Assembly (NCBI RefSeq): GCF_009363695.1 | Contig: NZ_CP045403.1 | Location: forward strand, 3,018,001-3,082,000 | Source of the DNA: Bacillus sp. THAF10 | GTDB lineage: Bacteria; Bacillota; Bacilli; Bacillales; Bacillaceae_I | DNA: 64,000 bases | Direction of reading: 5' to 3' | In this document: piece by piece, positions 37,791-47,124 of the stretch | Layout of the letters: the number at the start of each line of letters is the position of its first letter | Position numbering within the stretch: the first letter of the stretch is position 1 | Translations under genes and position numbers: made by a program | Notes under the pieces: generated by a model | What the model was told of the DNA's origin: nothing | The model's database searches: none | The model's input: only the letters and a program-made list of their open reading frames with translations

Positions 37791-38789
37791 TTATTTTGTT
37801 GAGCGTCTAAATTCAATTCTGTGGGGAAGTACGACCGTGTGATCTTCAACTTTCTCTTTGTTCATGTATTTTGTCAGTAATCTCATCGCAACCGCGCCAA
37901 TATCGTACATTGGCTGTACTACAGTGGTAAGCTGTGGTCGCACCATGGTCGCAAGGCGCGTATTGTCAAAACCAATGACTTCAATGTCCTCTGGAATAGA
38001 CACGCCATTATCTTGCGCTCCATGAATTACTCCAAGCGCCATTTCATCTGTTCCTACAAATACTGCTGTTGGTTTATCATCCAAGCTGATTAGCTTCTCT
38101 ATTGCTTCCATTCCGGAATCATAGGTATAATCACCTTCCACAACAAGCTCTTCATCATACGCAAGACCTGCATTGTCTAAAGCTTTTTTATACCCAGCTA
38201 GCTTCATTTCACCATTGATAGGCTCATCAAATAGTCCAGAAACATATCCTACTCTTTTATGTCCCTTTTCAATCAATGCTGTTACAGCGTCAAGGGAAGC
38301 CTGTACATAATCAATAGTAACAGATGGAACCTTGTTGTTTTTTTCAACAGATGCCGCTAAGACTATCGGAACTGGCGACCTTTCGAATTCCGCAGCTAGT
38401 TCTTCGGTAATATTTCCACTCATGAAAACAATTCCATCTACTTGTTTACCAAGCATGGTATTTAATAAATGCAGCTCTTTGTCCACATTCTGATCCGAGT
38501 TACTTAAAATGATATTGTATTTATACATCGTAGCAATATCCTCAATACCTCGTGCAAGCTCCGCATAGAAAATGCTTGAGATGTCAGGGATAATTACCCC
38601 AACTGTGGTTGTTTTTTTACTTGCAAGTCCTCTTGCCACCGCATTTGGACGATAACCAAGTCGCTCTATGGCTTCTAAAACTTTCTTACGCGTGGTTGGC
38701 TTTACATTAGGGTTTCCATTCACTACACGGGAAACCGTGGCCATGGAAACATTCGCTTCTCTGGCAACATCATAAATTGTTACATTCAT
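37791..38789 (-). CDS. ccpA: Catabolite control protein A
   Basis: LacI-family master regulator of carbon catabolite control; binds cre sites with HPr-Ser46-P. Helix-turn-helix and hinge at 1-58 ([27 protein letters not shown]), then a periplasmic-binding-protein-like core. I choose ATG 38789 (332 residues): AAGGAGAG precedes it; the upstream in-frame ATG at 38846 adds 19 basic residues not found in CcpA. A cre-like sequence lies upstream (38832-38845). aroA lies upstream in the same direction, separated by a terminator and a family A repeat. Confidence 0.96.
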   Translation of the reverse strand: MNVTIYDVAREANVSMATVSRVVNGNPNVKPTTRKKVLEAIERLGYRPNAVARGLASKKTTTVGVIIPDISSIFYAELARGIEDIATMYKYNIILSNSDQNVDKELHLLNTMLGKQVDGIVFMSGNITEELAAEFERSPVPIVLAASVEKNNKVPSVTIDYVQASLDAVTALIEKGHKRVGYVSGLFDEPINGEMKLAGYKKALDNAGLAYDEELVVEGDYTYDSGMEAIEKLISLDDKPTAVFVGTDEMALGVIHGAQDNGVSIPEDIEVIGFDNTRLATMVRPQLTTVVQPMYDIGAVAMRLLTKYMNKEKVEDHTVVLPHRIEFRRSTK

Positions 38790-38831
38790 TTGGAACACTC
38801 TCCTTCGTCTTTTCACTATCCATCTATGTAG

Positions 38832-38845
38832 GGCAATCGCTTTCA
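38832..38845 (-). promoter_or_regulatory. Candidate cre upstream of ccpA
   Basis: TGAAAGCGATTGCC, 12 of 14 to the cre consensus, 43 bp before the ccpA ATG. It could mediate autoregulation; the evidence is the motif alone. Confidence 0.35.
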
Positions 38846-38965
38846 TGTGTTAAATTAGCAAAATAACGGATTTATCTAATAATCATACGTCATTCTTTTC
38901 ATTCAAGCAACGAATTTACTATACTCGTTACTATATCTTTTACTAAATCTAACTATTTTATGAAA

Positions 38966-39151
38966 GACTGTTTTCGTATATATTGTTGCTACTTGGTATT
39001 GTTAAGACTCCCGTTATCAACGTTGCTGTCGTGCTCTTATCGTGGAGGACGATCTAAACATGTGGAAATTTTTATTCGCATACTGATTGGAAAAAGTCCT
39101 AAAGCCGACTTTCTCTTTGGTTTTTAGCAAACAATCTTTTAGAAAAGAGCC
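38966..39151. repeat. MITE-like repeat, family A, full-length copy
   Basis: 186 bp, from GACTGTTTTCG to AGAAAAGAGCC. Long internal matches with 10098-10270 in the opposite orientation (ATCAACGTTGCTGTCG, AAAGCCGACTTT, CAATCTTTTAGAAAAGAGC). Between aroA and ccpA. Confidence 0.75.
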
Positions 39152-39172
39152 TACTGTTAGAGGCTGAAAACA

Positions 39173-39204
39173 GATAAAAGACGAGCGATGTTGCGCTCGT
39201 CTTT
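39173..39204 (-). terminator. Terminator of aroA
   Basis: Minus strand AAAGACGAGCG, CAACAT loop, CGCTCGTCTTT then TATC. Suggests that aroA and ccpA are not simply co-transcribed. Confidence 0.8.
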
Positions 39205-39215
39205 GATGAGTAAGC

Positions 39216-40292
39216 TTAAGCTTTGTATGCGTAATGACTGCGTAGTTCTGTAATGAATGCATTGAATTCTTCGATGTCCATTTGTTGAGCTGAATCGGAT
39301 AGCGCAACTGCTGGATCCGGATGAACCTCCGCCATGACACCATCCGCATCAATGGCAAGTGCAGCTTTGGCTGTTGGTAATAACAAGTCTTTTCTTCCTG
39401 TAGAGTGAGTGACATCCACAAATACAGGTAAATGTGTTTCTTTTTTCAGAATTGGAACTGCTGAAATATCTAACGTATTTCTTGTTGCTTTTTCGTAGGT
39501 TCTAATTCCTCGCTCACAAAGGATAATCTGGTCGTTTCCTTGAGAGATAATGTATTCTGCAGCATTGATGAATTCGTCAATCGTTGCTGCTAATCCACGT
39601 TTTAACAGGACAGGCTTTTTAACAGCTCCTGCAGCTTTTAGTAATTCGAAATTCTGCATGTTTCTTGCGCCAATTTGAATTACATCGACATACTCACACG
39701 CTACCTCAATATCTGCTGGGTTGACGATTTCACTGATGATTGCCATGTCAAATTCGTCGCCAACCTTTTTAAGAATCTTTAATCCTTCTAGGCCAAGGCC
39801 TTGGAAATCGTAAGGAGAGGTTCTTGGTTTGAACGCACCTCCGCGAAGAAGTTTGATTCCTTGTGCTTTTGCAGCCTGAGCAACCTGAGCAACCTGTTCA
39901 TAGCTCTCTACTGCGCAAGGACCAACGATGAAATTCTGAGAGCCATCGCCTATTTTTACCCCTTTTACATTGACAATCGTATTTTCCGGCTTTTTCTTTC
40001 TTGAAACCAATAATGCTTTTCTATGATCATCCTTTTGAAGTTCAAGGCCTGCTTTGAAAATTTCTTTGAATAAGTGCTGTAAAGTAGAAGTCTCGAAAGG
40101 TCCATCGTTATGCTCCGTGATTAAATCTAGCATTTTACGTTCACGGACTGGGTCATATCGATTTACACCTTGCGCTTCCTTAAGCTTGCCAATCTCCTTG
40201 ACGAGCTCACCACGTTTGTTGATTACTTCCAATAGTTGTAGATTTAATTCTTCGACTTGTCTTCGCAAGGCATCTAGTTCGTTATGACTCAT
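39216..40292 (-). CDS. aroA: Chorismate mutase-DAHP synthase fusion
   Basis: First step of the shikimate pathway, with a fused regulatory chorismate mutase. Residues 1-85 are an AroQ-type chorismate mutase helix bundle ([30 protein letters not shown]); residues 95-358 are a KDO8PS/DAHPS TIM barrel ([41 protein letters not shown]). 358 residues as in B. subtilis AroA(G). The N-terminal domain gives feedback inhibition by prephenate/chorismate in that species. Confidence 0.96.
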   Translation of the reverse strand: MSHNELDALRRQVEELNLQLLEVINKRGELVKEIGKLKEAQGVNRYDPVRERKMLDLITEHNDGPFETSTLQHLFKEIFKAGLELQKDDHRKALLVSRKKKPENTIVNVKGVKIGDGSQNFIVGPCAVESYEQVAQVAQAAKAQGIKLLRGGAFKPRTSPYDFQGLGLEGLKILKKVGDEFDMAIISEIVNPADIEVACEYVDVIQIGARNMQNFELLKAAGAVKKPVLLKRGLAATIDEFINAAEYIISQGNDQIILCERGIRTYEKATRNTLDISAVPILKKETHLPVFVDVTHSTGRKDLLLPTAKAALAIDADGVMAEVHPDPAVALSDSAQQMDIEEFNAFITELRSHYAYKA

Positions 40293-40459
40293 ATCTTTTC
40301 ATCCTTTCTATATTTATAACTGTACCGAGTTATGGTACATTTCTATTAATTAGTTATTATATACGAAGCTTTCTAGAAAGTCACGGATTTTCTCTTTATT
40401 AATTAAACGCTTTTAAGTGATAAAGTATTATATGATGTTTGATAAGGAAGGTGAACAAT

Positions 40460-42613
40460 TTGATTTTTGCACTTGATATAGGAACAAGATCTGTTGTTGG
40501 GCTTTTGCTAGAAGAAGAACAGCAGCAGTTTCGTATCATTGATTTTGTCGTCAAAGAGCATGATGAAAGAGCGATGCTAGATGGACAAATTCATGATATT
40601 TTTGCAGTCTCAAAGGTCATCACATATGTAAAAAAAGAATTAGAGAAAAAGCATGGCCCCTTATCAAAAGTATGTGTTGCTGCTGCTGGACGAGCATTAA
40701 AAACCCAAACAGCGTTTGCTGTACAAAATATTAAAGGAAAAACATTATTCAATGAAGAGGATATTTTCTTGCTGGAGCTCTCTGCAGTACAAGAGGCACA
40801 AAGAAAGTTATTGACCAATGAAAAAGACAGCATACATGCAGATCAATACTTTTGTGTGGGCTACTCTGTTCTACGTTATTATTTGGATGAAGATGAAATT
40901 GGGAGTCTGCTTGACCAACGTGGTGAACAAGCCTCAGTAGAAGTGATATCGACCTTTCTTCCAAAGATCGTCGTAGAATCATTAATTTCAGCTCTACAAC
41001 GTGCAAATCTTCAATTGGAAGCATTAACACTAGAGCCAATCGCTGCCATAAATGTTCTGATTCCACCTTCCATGAGAAGATTGAATCTTGCATTGGTCGA
41101 TATAGGAGCAGGTACATCTGATATAGCCATATCCTTAGATGGTACCATCACAGCATACGGGATGGTGCCAAATGCTGGAGATGAAATAACAGAAGCATTA
41201 AGTGATGCTTATCTGCTAGATTTTCCACAGGCTGAAAAGGTAAAAAGACAGTTAATGACAGAAGATGAAATCAGATTTACCGATATTCTTGGTTTTGAAC
41301 AAACACTACATAGAGAAGAGATGGTCAATGAGATATCACCATCTATAGAAAAACTAGCTACTGCGATTACTGGAGAAATCTTCAAACAAAACAATAACAA
41401 GTCACCTAAAGCTGTCATGCTTGTAGGTGGAGGTAGTCTTACCCCTACCCTTCCCGCAACAATAGCAGCTAAGCTTGGCCTTCCAGAAAACCGGGTAGCC
41501 ATTCGCGGTGTAGACGCAATCACCTCCCTTCAGCCGTCCGAGGTGCCACTGAAAGGGCCTGAATTCATCACCCCGATTGGAATAGCCATCGCAAGTAAAC
41601 AAAAACCAATTGAATATGTATCCGTTACGGTCAATGAGGTTCCAGTACGATTATTTGATGTGAAAAAATTAACCGTCGGAGACAGCTTACTCGCAGCTGG
41701 GGTAAACATTCATAAGCTTGTAGGAAAGCCTGGTTTAGCATTAATGGTCAACCTAAATGGAAAAAATATTACAGTACCAGGTACTTTTGGAGAAGCACCT
41801 TTACTATTTAAGAACGGCATTGCTGCTCAAAGCCTTGATTCCATCAAAAATGGAGACGAGATTATCGTACAGAAAGGGAAAGATGGAGATTCTCCATCCG
41901 TAACAGTAGCACAAATGATAGGATCGGACCAACCTGAAACAAAAACCATGGTCTTAAACGATGAGAAAGTAGAATTATCTCCTTCCATTCTGGTAAATGA
42001 CAACATCGCAAGTTTAGACACTGTTCTTTCTGATCGTGATAGCGTCCGCTATACAATCCCGACCTCTATAAAGGAGGTGCTCCTTCAAACAGATTCTGGG
42101 TTTGTAGAAGGAGATTTAGAACCTTTTTATGTCTATATTAATGGTGAGAAGGCAATCATCGATCATTTCTCTTTACAGGTGAAAAAGAATGGCGTAACCG
42201 TTCCGATTATGAGTTCTTTTGAAAATAATGACGAAATAGAAGTGATCACGCACCAAACCCCTTCCGTAAAAATGCTTGCCATTCATAAACAATACGAGAT
42301 AAAACAAGAAATAAGCGTCACTTATCATCAGAAAAAGGTAGTCCTTGAAAAGATGCTTCTTGAATTTTACCGAAATGGGACAAAATTATCAGAGGACGAT
42401 TTCATTGAAAAGGGTGACCATTTACAGGTTATGGTCAAGAGGAAAGAACCGTTTATCTTCCAGGACATTTTCCGTTTTGTAGATATTGAAAAGCCAAAAG
42501 GAGCAGGGATATTTGAATTGAAAAAGAACGGCGAGGAAGCTTCCTTTTACGATTTCATTGAAAATGGAGATGTGCTAGAGATTCATTGGCAAAAAAAGAA
42601 CGTGCCCTCTTGA
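40460..42613 (+). CDS. FtsA/PilM-like actin-fold ATPase with long C-terminal extension
   Basis: Residues 1-370 form an actin-like fold of the FtsA/PilM group: phosphate loops FALDIGTRSVVGLLL and LVDIGAGTSDIAI, adenosine motif VMLVGGGSLTP. The remaining 345 residues are beta-rich, with two or three similar segments (VYINGEKA, FYRNGTK, ELKKNGEE, each followed by D/E-F-I-E-x-G-D), and are not recognised. No amphipathic membrane-targeting helix is obvious at the C-terminus. Start is TTG 40460, 7 bp after GGAAGGTG; 717 residues. Monocistronic between aroA and ytxJ. Function unknown; a role in envelope or division is only suggested by the fold. Confidence 0.75.
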   Translation: MIFALDIGTRSVVGLLLEEEQQQFRIIDFVVKEHDERAMLDGQIHDIFAVSKVITYVKKELEKKHGPLSKVCVAAAGRALKTQTAFAVQNIKGKTLFNEEDIFLLELSAVQEAQRKLLTNEKDSIHADQYFCVGYSVLRYYLDEDEIGSLLDQRGEQASVEVISTFLPKIVVESLISALQRANLQLEALTLEPIAAINVLIPPSMRRLNLALVDIGAGTSDIAISLDGTITAYGMVPNAGDEITEALSDAYLLDFPQAEKVKRQLMTEDEIRFTDILGFEQTLHREEMVNEISPSIEKLATAITGEIFKQNNNKSPKAVMLVGGGSLTPTLPATIAAKLGLPENRVAIRGVDAITSLQPSEVPLKGPEFITPIGIAIASKQKPIEYVSVTVNEVPVRLFDVKKLTVGDSLLAAGVNIHKLVGKPGLALMVNLNGKNITVPGTFGEAPLLFKNGIAAQSLDSIKNGDEIIVQKGKDGDSPSVTVAQMIGSDQPETKTMVLNDEKVELSPSILVNDNIASLDTVLSDRDSVRYTIPTSIKEVLLQTDSGFVEGDLEPFYVYINGEKAIIDHFSLQVKKNGVTVPIMSSFENNDEIEVITHQTPSVKMLAIHKQYEIKQEISVTYHQKKVVLEKMLLEFYRNGTKLSEDDFIEKGDHLQVMVKRKEPFIFQDIFRFVDIEKPKGAGIFELKKNGEEASFYDFIENGDVLEIHWQKKNVPS

Positions 42614-42628
42614 GCACGTTCTTTTTTT
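42591..42628 (+). terminator. Terminator of FtsA-like gene
   Basis: AAAGAACGTGC, loop, GCACGTTCTTTTTTT; the stem begins inside the last codons. Confidence 0.88.
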
Positions 42629-42630
42629 AA

Positions 42631-42681
42631 GCTGGTTTCTAAAAGATTGTTGCTTAAGCAACAAAGTTTTCAAAAACAGCC
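42631..42681. repeat. MITE-like repeat, family A, minimal copy
   Basis: 51 bp made of the two family ends joined almost directly: TTTCTAAAAGATTGTTGC then GCAACAAAGTTTTCAAAAAC and AGCC. A hairpin with practically no interior. Confidence 0.75.
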
Positions 42682-43008
42682 TTATTTTACATTCTCTTGT
42701 AATGCAGAGTAGGTAATTTTCCAGTGTGAAGCATTCCACACCACTTTTCCATTTTTGAAAAACAGTGCTTGTGGAGATTCATGCTTAATGGCATACTCTT
42801 CTGCAATCTGGTTAGATAGAGGTCTTGCTTCCTGCACATTTAAATAATAGCAAGGAATCTCACTTTCGTCGGCTGCAAAATGGTCAAATTCCTCAAATGC
42901 AGCCTGTGAAATAGGACAGGTAGTGCTGTTTTTAAAGAATAAGAAAACATCCTTTTCACTATTCAGTTTCTGAAACTCTTCCATTGTGTTGATATTAATT
43001 TTCGCCAT
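42682..43008 (-). CDS. ytxJ: Monothiol bacilliredoxin YtxJ (BrxC)
   Basis: Thioredoxin-fold protein linked to bacillithiol redox control. The single-cysteine motif TCPIS (C31) is diagnostic. 108 residues from ATG 43008, with AAGGGTG 6 bp upstream; the GTG at 43017 lies in that site. In B. subtilis ytxG-ytxH-ytxJ form a stress operon; here ytxJ is separated from ytxH by a hairpin and a family B repeat. Confidence 0.9.
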   Translation of the reverse strand: MAKININTMEEFQKLNSEKDVFLFFKNSTTCPISQAAFEEFDHFAADESEIPCYYLNVQEARPLSNQIAEEYAIKHESPQALFFKNGKVVWNASHWKITYSALQENVK

Positions 43009-43033
43009 AATTTTCACCCTTCTGATAAACTAC

Positions 43034-43096
43034 GCTGATGAATTCCGCAAATAGCTTCGTCCCGCAGGAGTCTACGCCTTTGCTACAATCAACAGC
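43034..43096. repeat. Dispersed repeat family B, short copy
   Basis: 63 bp from GCTGATGAATTCCGC to AATCAACAGC; keeps GGAGTCTACGCCTTTGCT of the right half but lacks the centre found in the other copies. Between ytxH and ytxJ. Confidence 0.65.
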
Positions 43097-43142
43097 AAGA
43101 TTCATATTGTAGAAACCAGCTATTTTTACTACGCCATCATAA

Positions 43143-43179
43143 TGAAACGGCGAAGCAATCATACCACTTCGCCGTTTCA
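43143..43179 (-). terminator. Hairpin after ytxH
   Basis: Perfect 13-bp stem TGAAACGGCGAAG / CTTCGCCGTTTCA; T-run on the minus side is short, so read-through to ytxJ is possible. Confidence 0.65.
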
Positions 43180-43187
43180 CTCTCAAG

Positions 43188-43667
43188 TTATTCGTTTTCA
43201 GATAGCTTTTTTTCTACGTCCTCTAATGCCGCTTTTGTATCTTCAAGCTTTTGTCTCACTTCATCTGTCATATCCTCAGAACCAGATTCAATCGCAGTTG
43301 CCGCTTCAGAAATGATGTCCTGAACCTGCTCCTGCAATTCAAGAGAAACATCTTCGTTCTTTGCACGCATTTGTTTTACTCTATCCATCACCTGTTGCGT
43401 TTGATCAGTAATCGCTTTTGAAAGTTGATTTGTTTTATCTCTTGCCGTTTCAGCTAAATCGTTGGAGAATTCAGTTGCCTGAAGCTTCCAATTATCCGTT
43501 TTTTCTTTCAGCTGAGTAGCTTGATCTGTAATATCTTCGCGAAGTTCTCTACCGGATTTTGGAGCTAGGAAAAGTGCTGTTGTAGCTCCCACAATTCCAC
43601 CAATCAGTGTTCCAATAAGAAAATCTTTTGTGTTAATGCCATCTTTGTTCATCTCTTCTTTGCTCAT
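43188..43667 (-). CDS. ytxH: YtxH family general stress protein
   Basis: 159 residues: one N-terminal transmembrane/amphipathic segment of the YtxH type (FLIGTLIGGIVGATTALFLA, then PKSGRELR) followed by a long helical, Gln/Glu/Lys-rich coiled coil. Start ATG 43667 has GAGGAGG 8 bp upstream; the longer frame to 43763 runs back into ytxG. Likely co-transcribed with ytxG from its sigma-B promoter. Confidence 0.9.
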   Translation of the reverse strand: MSKEEMNKDGINTKDFLIGTLIGGIVGATTALFLAPKSGRELREDITDQATQLKEKTDNWKLQATEFSNDLAETARDKTNQLSKAITDQTQQVMDRVKQMRAKNEDVSLELQEQVQDIISEAATAIESGSEDMTDEVRQKLEDTKAALEDVEKKLSENE

Positions 43668-43680
43668 TCCCGATTCCTCC

Positions 43681-44115
43681 TCAAACTTTGTTAATGTTAT
43701 TTTTCTTTTTTCTTTCATTCCATTTATCCACAAGCTCCATCGCCACATTAGACCATTGGACAACCTGTGATACTTTGTCTTGATTTTGATCTAATTGCTG
43801 TGACACATTATTAGATAAACGTGTAACGGAATGATTAAATCCTTGAATGGAAGTACCAACATCCTTGACTGCAGTTACAACTGTATTAAGCTGCTGAGAC
43901 TTATCTTGAATGTCATCCATTAATACATTGGTTTTATGTAATATCTGCTCTGTCTCGGATGTAATCCCCTGCATTTGCTTTTCAATGCTCCCGAGTGTGC
44001 CGGCTACTTGATCAAGTGTGCCTTGCACAGATCGTAGAGTTTTCGAAACGAATATGACTAGTATTAAAAAAGCAATAGCTACAATAATTGCACTAACATA
44101 AAGCAATTCCACCAA
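43681..44115 (-). CDS. ytxG: YtxG, DUF948 membrane stress protein
   Basis: One N-terminal transmembrane helix ([20 protein letters not shown]) and a long coiled coil. I favour TTG 44115 (144 residues) because AGGAGGTG lies 9 bp upstream and the sigma-B start would give a leader of about 35 nt; the in-frame ATG at 44142 lies ahead of this site and nearly at the transcription start. Function unknown; the B. subtilis operon is controlled by sigma-B and sigma-H. Confidence 0.85.
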   Translation of the reverse strand: MVELLYVSAIIVAIAFLILVIFVSKTLRSVQGTLDQVAGTLGSIEKQMQGITSETEQILHKTNVLMDDIQDKSQQLNTVVTAVKDVGTSIQGFNHSVTRLSNNVSQQLDQNQDKVSQVVQWSNVAMELVDKWNERKKKNNINKV

Positions 44116-44156
44116 AAAAAGTGACACCTCCTGCTGTTCCATGACTTATAAACACT

Positions 44157-44181
44157 TTACCCTTCATTGTAAAGTTTAAAC
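44157..44181 (-). promoter_or_regulatory. Sigma-B promoter of ytxGH
   Basis: Minus strand GTTTAA (44176-44181), 13-bp spacer, GGGTAA (44157-44162), against consensus GTTTAA N12-14 GGGTAT. Confidence 0.82.
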
Positions 44182-44329
44182 ATACTATACACTTTTATTC
44201 TAGGACAAAAAAGAAATCCCTTCAAAAAAGTTAATTTTTTTGTAAATAATCGTCCCTTAAAATTCAACAAAATCTGCGTAATCGGTTACAATAATACTAG
44301 TACATAATAAACTATTAGGGGGAAGAAAC

Positions 44330-45445
44330 ATGAAAGATCCTCGTATTCAAACACTTGCAAAAAATTTAATCAACTATTCTGTTCGTCTTCAAAAAGGGGA
44401 AAAAGTCCTTATTGAAAACTTTGGACTACAAAGAGAACTTGTTACTGCGCTAGTAGAAGAAGCCTACAAAGCTGGTGGATATCCATTTGTATCCTTAAAA
44501 GATGTTCAAGTAGATCGTTCGTTGCTTCTTGGAGCACAAGAAGAACAATTCAATATGATTGCTGATTTTGAAGCAAATGTGATGAGCAAAATGGATGCAT
44601 ACATTGGACTTCGTTCAGGTGACAATATCAATGAACTGTCAGATGTACCTGATGAAAAACAAAAAATTCAAGGCAGCACGGTAGGAAAGAAAGTGCACAG
44701 AGATATTCGAGTTCCTAAAACAAAATGGGTGGTACTTCGCTATCCTAACGCCTCTATGGCACAGCTTGCAAAAATGAGCACAGAAGGCTTTGAGAATTTC
44801 TATTTTGATGTTTGTAATTTGGATTATGCGAAAATGAGTAATGCAATGGATGCGCTTGTCGAGCTTATGAACAGAACAGACAAGGTTCGTATTACAGGAG
44901 AGGGAACAGATTTAACGTTTTCTATTAAAGACATTCCATCTGTCAAATGTGCAGGTGAAATGAACATTCCTGATGGAGAAGTATACACAGCTCCTGTTAA
45001 GGACTCTGTAAATGGAACTATTACGTATAACACGCCATCTCCTTACCAAGGATTTACCTATGAAAATGTTAAGCTCACTTTCCGTGATGGAAAAATTGTC
45101 GAGGCTACTGCAAACGATTCTGAACGAATCAATAAGATTTTTGATACAGATGAAGGCGCGCGCTATATTGGGGAGTTTGCGATTGGCGTAAATCCTTACA
45201 TTCAACATCCAATGCAAGATATTTTGTTCGATGAAAAAATCGATGGCAGCTTCCACTTCACACCAGGACAAGCTTATGAGGATACTTGGAATGGAAATAG
45301 CTCTGATATTCACTGGGATATGGTGATGATTCAACGCCCAGAGTATGGTGGAGGAGAAATATATTTTGACGATGTCTTAATTCGAAAAGACGGTAAATTT
45401 GTTGTTTCAGAATTAGAAGCTTTAAATCCTGAAAATCTTAAATAA
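44330..45445 (+). CDS. M29-family metal-dependent aminopeptidase
   Basis: Cytosolic thermophilic-type aminopeptidase (AmpS/PepS/aminopeptidase T family). Metal ligands lie in KCAGEMNIPDGEVYTAPV, the downstream ATANDSE segment and the C-terminal HWDMV...GGGEIYFDD region. 371 residues, a little shorter than AmpS (about 410). Start follows GGGGGAAG. Monocistronic. Confidence 0.88.
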   Translation: MKDPRIQTLAKNLINYSVRLQKGEKVLIENFGLQRELVTALVEEAYKAGGYPFVSLKDVQVDRSLLLGAQEEQFNMIADFEANVMSKMDAYIGLRSGDNINELSDVPDEKQKIQGSTVGKKVHRDIRVPKTKWVVLRYPNASMAQLAKMSTEGFENFYFDVCNLDYAKMSNAMDALVELMNRTDKVRITGEGTDLTFSIKDIPSVKCAGEMNIPDGEVYTAPVKDSVNGTITYNTPSPYQGFTYENVKLTFRDGKIVEATANDSERINKIFDTDEGARYIGEFAIGVNPYIQHPMQDILFDEKIDGSFHFTPGQAYEDTWNGNSSDIHWDMVMIQRPEYGGGEIYFDDVLIRKDGKFVVSELEALNPENLK

Positions 45446-45448
45446 ATG

Positions 45449-45485
45449 ATTAAGAGCCTCCCACAGCTGGGAGGCTCTATTTTAT
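45449..45485. terminator. Bidirectional terminator aminopeptidase / murC
   Basis: AGAGCCTCCCA CAGC TGGGAGGCTCT with T-rich flank TATTTTATT. Confidence 0.88.
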
Positions 45486-46786
45486 TGAACTTGTTTGGAA
45501 TTTTCATATGCTTCTTGGAACTTTGTAATATCTCCAGCACCCATGAAAATAATAACGCTACTTTCATGCTTGGCGAGCACTTCTGTACCTTCCTCCGTTA
45601 AGATATTCGCCTGAGGAATTTTGTTTAACAAATCATTGATTGTCAGTTTACCTTGGTTCTCCCGCGCTGAGCCAAATATGTCACAAAGATACACACAGTC
45701 TGCCCCACTAAGACTTTCTGCAAATTCATTCAAGAAGGTTTGCGTTCTAGTGAAGGTATGTGGTTGGAACACGGCTACCACTTCTCGATCAGGATATTTT
45801 TGTTTGGCAGCGTCAATGGTAGCGCGAATCTCCGTTGGATGATGAGCGTAGTCATCTATTAATACTTGAGATCCCACTACTTTTTCAGAAAAACGTCGCT
45901 TTACTCCTTCAAAGGTTAAAAGCTGCTGTTGGATTACATCAACGGAAATCTCCTCATAGTGGCATAAAGCAATTACAGCCAAGGCATTCATAATGTTGTG
46001 ATCTCCATAGCCATTAATTTTAAAGGTAGCATAATAATTGTTACGAACGAATACATCAAAAGTCGTTCCTTCGGTAGATTTCTCTACATGACGGGCCTGG
46101 AAGTCATTTTCCTCTCCAAAACCATAGTATATTACAGGTACCTTTGCTTGGATTTTTTGGAGGTATTCATCATCACCGAACGCTATAATTCCCTTTTTAA
46201 CCTGCAATGCCATCTCTTGAAAAGCAGAAAACACATCATCAATACTCCCAAAATAATCAGGATGATCAAAATCGATATTGGTCATAATGGTGTAATCCGG
46301 GAAATAGGACAAGAAATGACGCTTATATTCACATGCTTCAAACACGAAATACTCGCTTCCTTCCACACCCTTCCCTGTACCATCACCTATAAGATAGGAG
46401 GTGGGTTTCGCACCCTGTACAACATGAGCCAATAGCCCGGTTGTTGATGTTTTCCCATGGGCACCTGTTACGGCAATACTAGTGTATTTATCCATAAATT
46501 GTCCGAGAAATTGTGGATAACGGATCACGGGAATATTGAGCTCTCTTGCAGCTACGATTTCCTCATGCGTATCAGGAAAAGCATTACCTGCAATAACAGT
46601 CATATTGTCTTTCACATTTTCTTTAGCAAAAGGAAGAATGGTGATGCCCTTTTCTTCTAGTCCTTTTTGGGTAAAGAATCTCTTTTCAATATCTGAGCCT
46701 TGAACTTGATAGTGCATATCATCTAAAATGCCTGCAAGTGCGCTCATTCCTGAACCTTTTATACCAACGAAATGATAAATGGTCAT
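45482..46786 (-). CDS. murC: UDP-N-acetylmuramate--L-alanine ligase
   Basis: Adds L-Ala to UDP-MurNAc, the first amino acid of the peptidoglycan stem. Mur ligase with UDP-binding [14 protein letters not shown] at the N-terminus, ATP loop [10 protein letters not shown] (108-117), [14 protein letters not shown] in the centre and a C-terminal [10 protein letters not shown] segment. 434 residues. Sits next to sftA/ytpQ as in B. subtilis. Confidence 0.97.
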   Translation of the reverse strand: MTIYHFVGIKGSGMSALAGILDDMHYQVQGSDIEKRFFTQKGLEEKGITILPFAKENVKDNMTVIAGNAFPDTHEEIVAARELNIPVIRYPQFLGQFMDKYTSIAVTGAHGKTSTTGLLAHVVQGAKPTSYLIGDGTGKGVEGSEYFVFEACEYKRHFLSYFPDYTIMTNIDFDHPDYFGSIDDVFSAFQEMALQVKKGIIAFGDDEYLQKIQAKVPVIYYGFGEENDFQARHVEKSTEGTTFDVFVRNNYYATFKINGYGDHNIMNALAVIALCHYEEISVDVIQQQLLTFEGVKRRFSEKVVGSQVLIDDYAHHPTEIRATIDAAKQKYPDREVVAVFQPHTFTRTQTFLNEFAESLSGADCVYLCDIFGSARENQGKLTINDLLNKIPQANILTEEGTEVLAKHESSVIIFMGAGDITKFQEAYENSKQVQ

Positions 46787-47059
46787 GAAAAAACCTCCAA
46801 CATTTATCTCTAAAACATTCGGCTTCTTCCACTAAATATTAGGATAAACGAATGTTTTTATAGTTATTTTGTGTCAGTCATCGCCCTATCATAATTTGAT
46901 ATTGCCATTATATGATATGCGTCTAAAATTGCTAATTCCCCTAATTACCTACATACAAACCATATGTACTTTTCTCTTTCATGCACTATTTGCATGCATC
47001 GACCTATTATAGCATTTATCCGTGTTTTCCTCCACCTCATGAGAAGATAAACAAGGCAA
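46787..47059. other. Intergenic region upstream of murC
   Basis: About 270 bp; must hold the murC promoter. No gene, leader RNA or repeat recognised. Confidence 0.4.
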
Positions 47060-47096
47060 AAAGAAAAACTGATAGCAGGAAAAGTACTATCAGTTT
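47060..47096 (-). terminator. Terminator of pncB-like gene
   Basis: Minus strand AAACTGATAG, 11-nt loop, CTATCAGTTT followed by TTCTTTTT. Confidence 0.85.
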
Positions 47097-47124
47097 CCCA
47101 TCTTTTTATAATGTATATACGTTC

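Noticed and set aside
39017..39421. 134-codon minus-strand frame
   Set aside because: It runs through the 3' part of aroA in another frame and into the family A repeat; not a gene.
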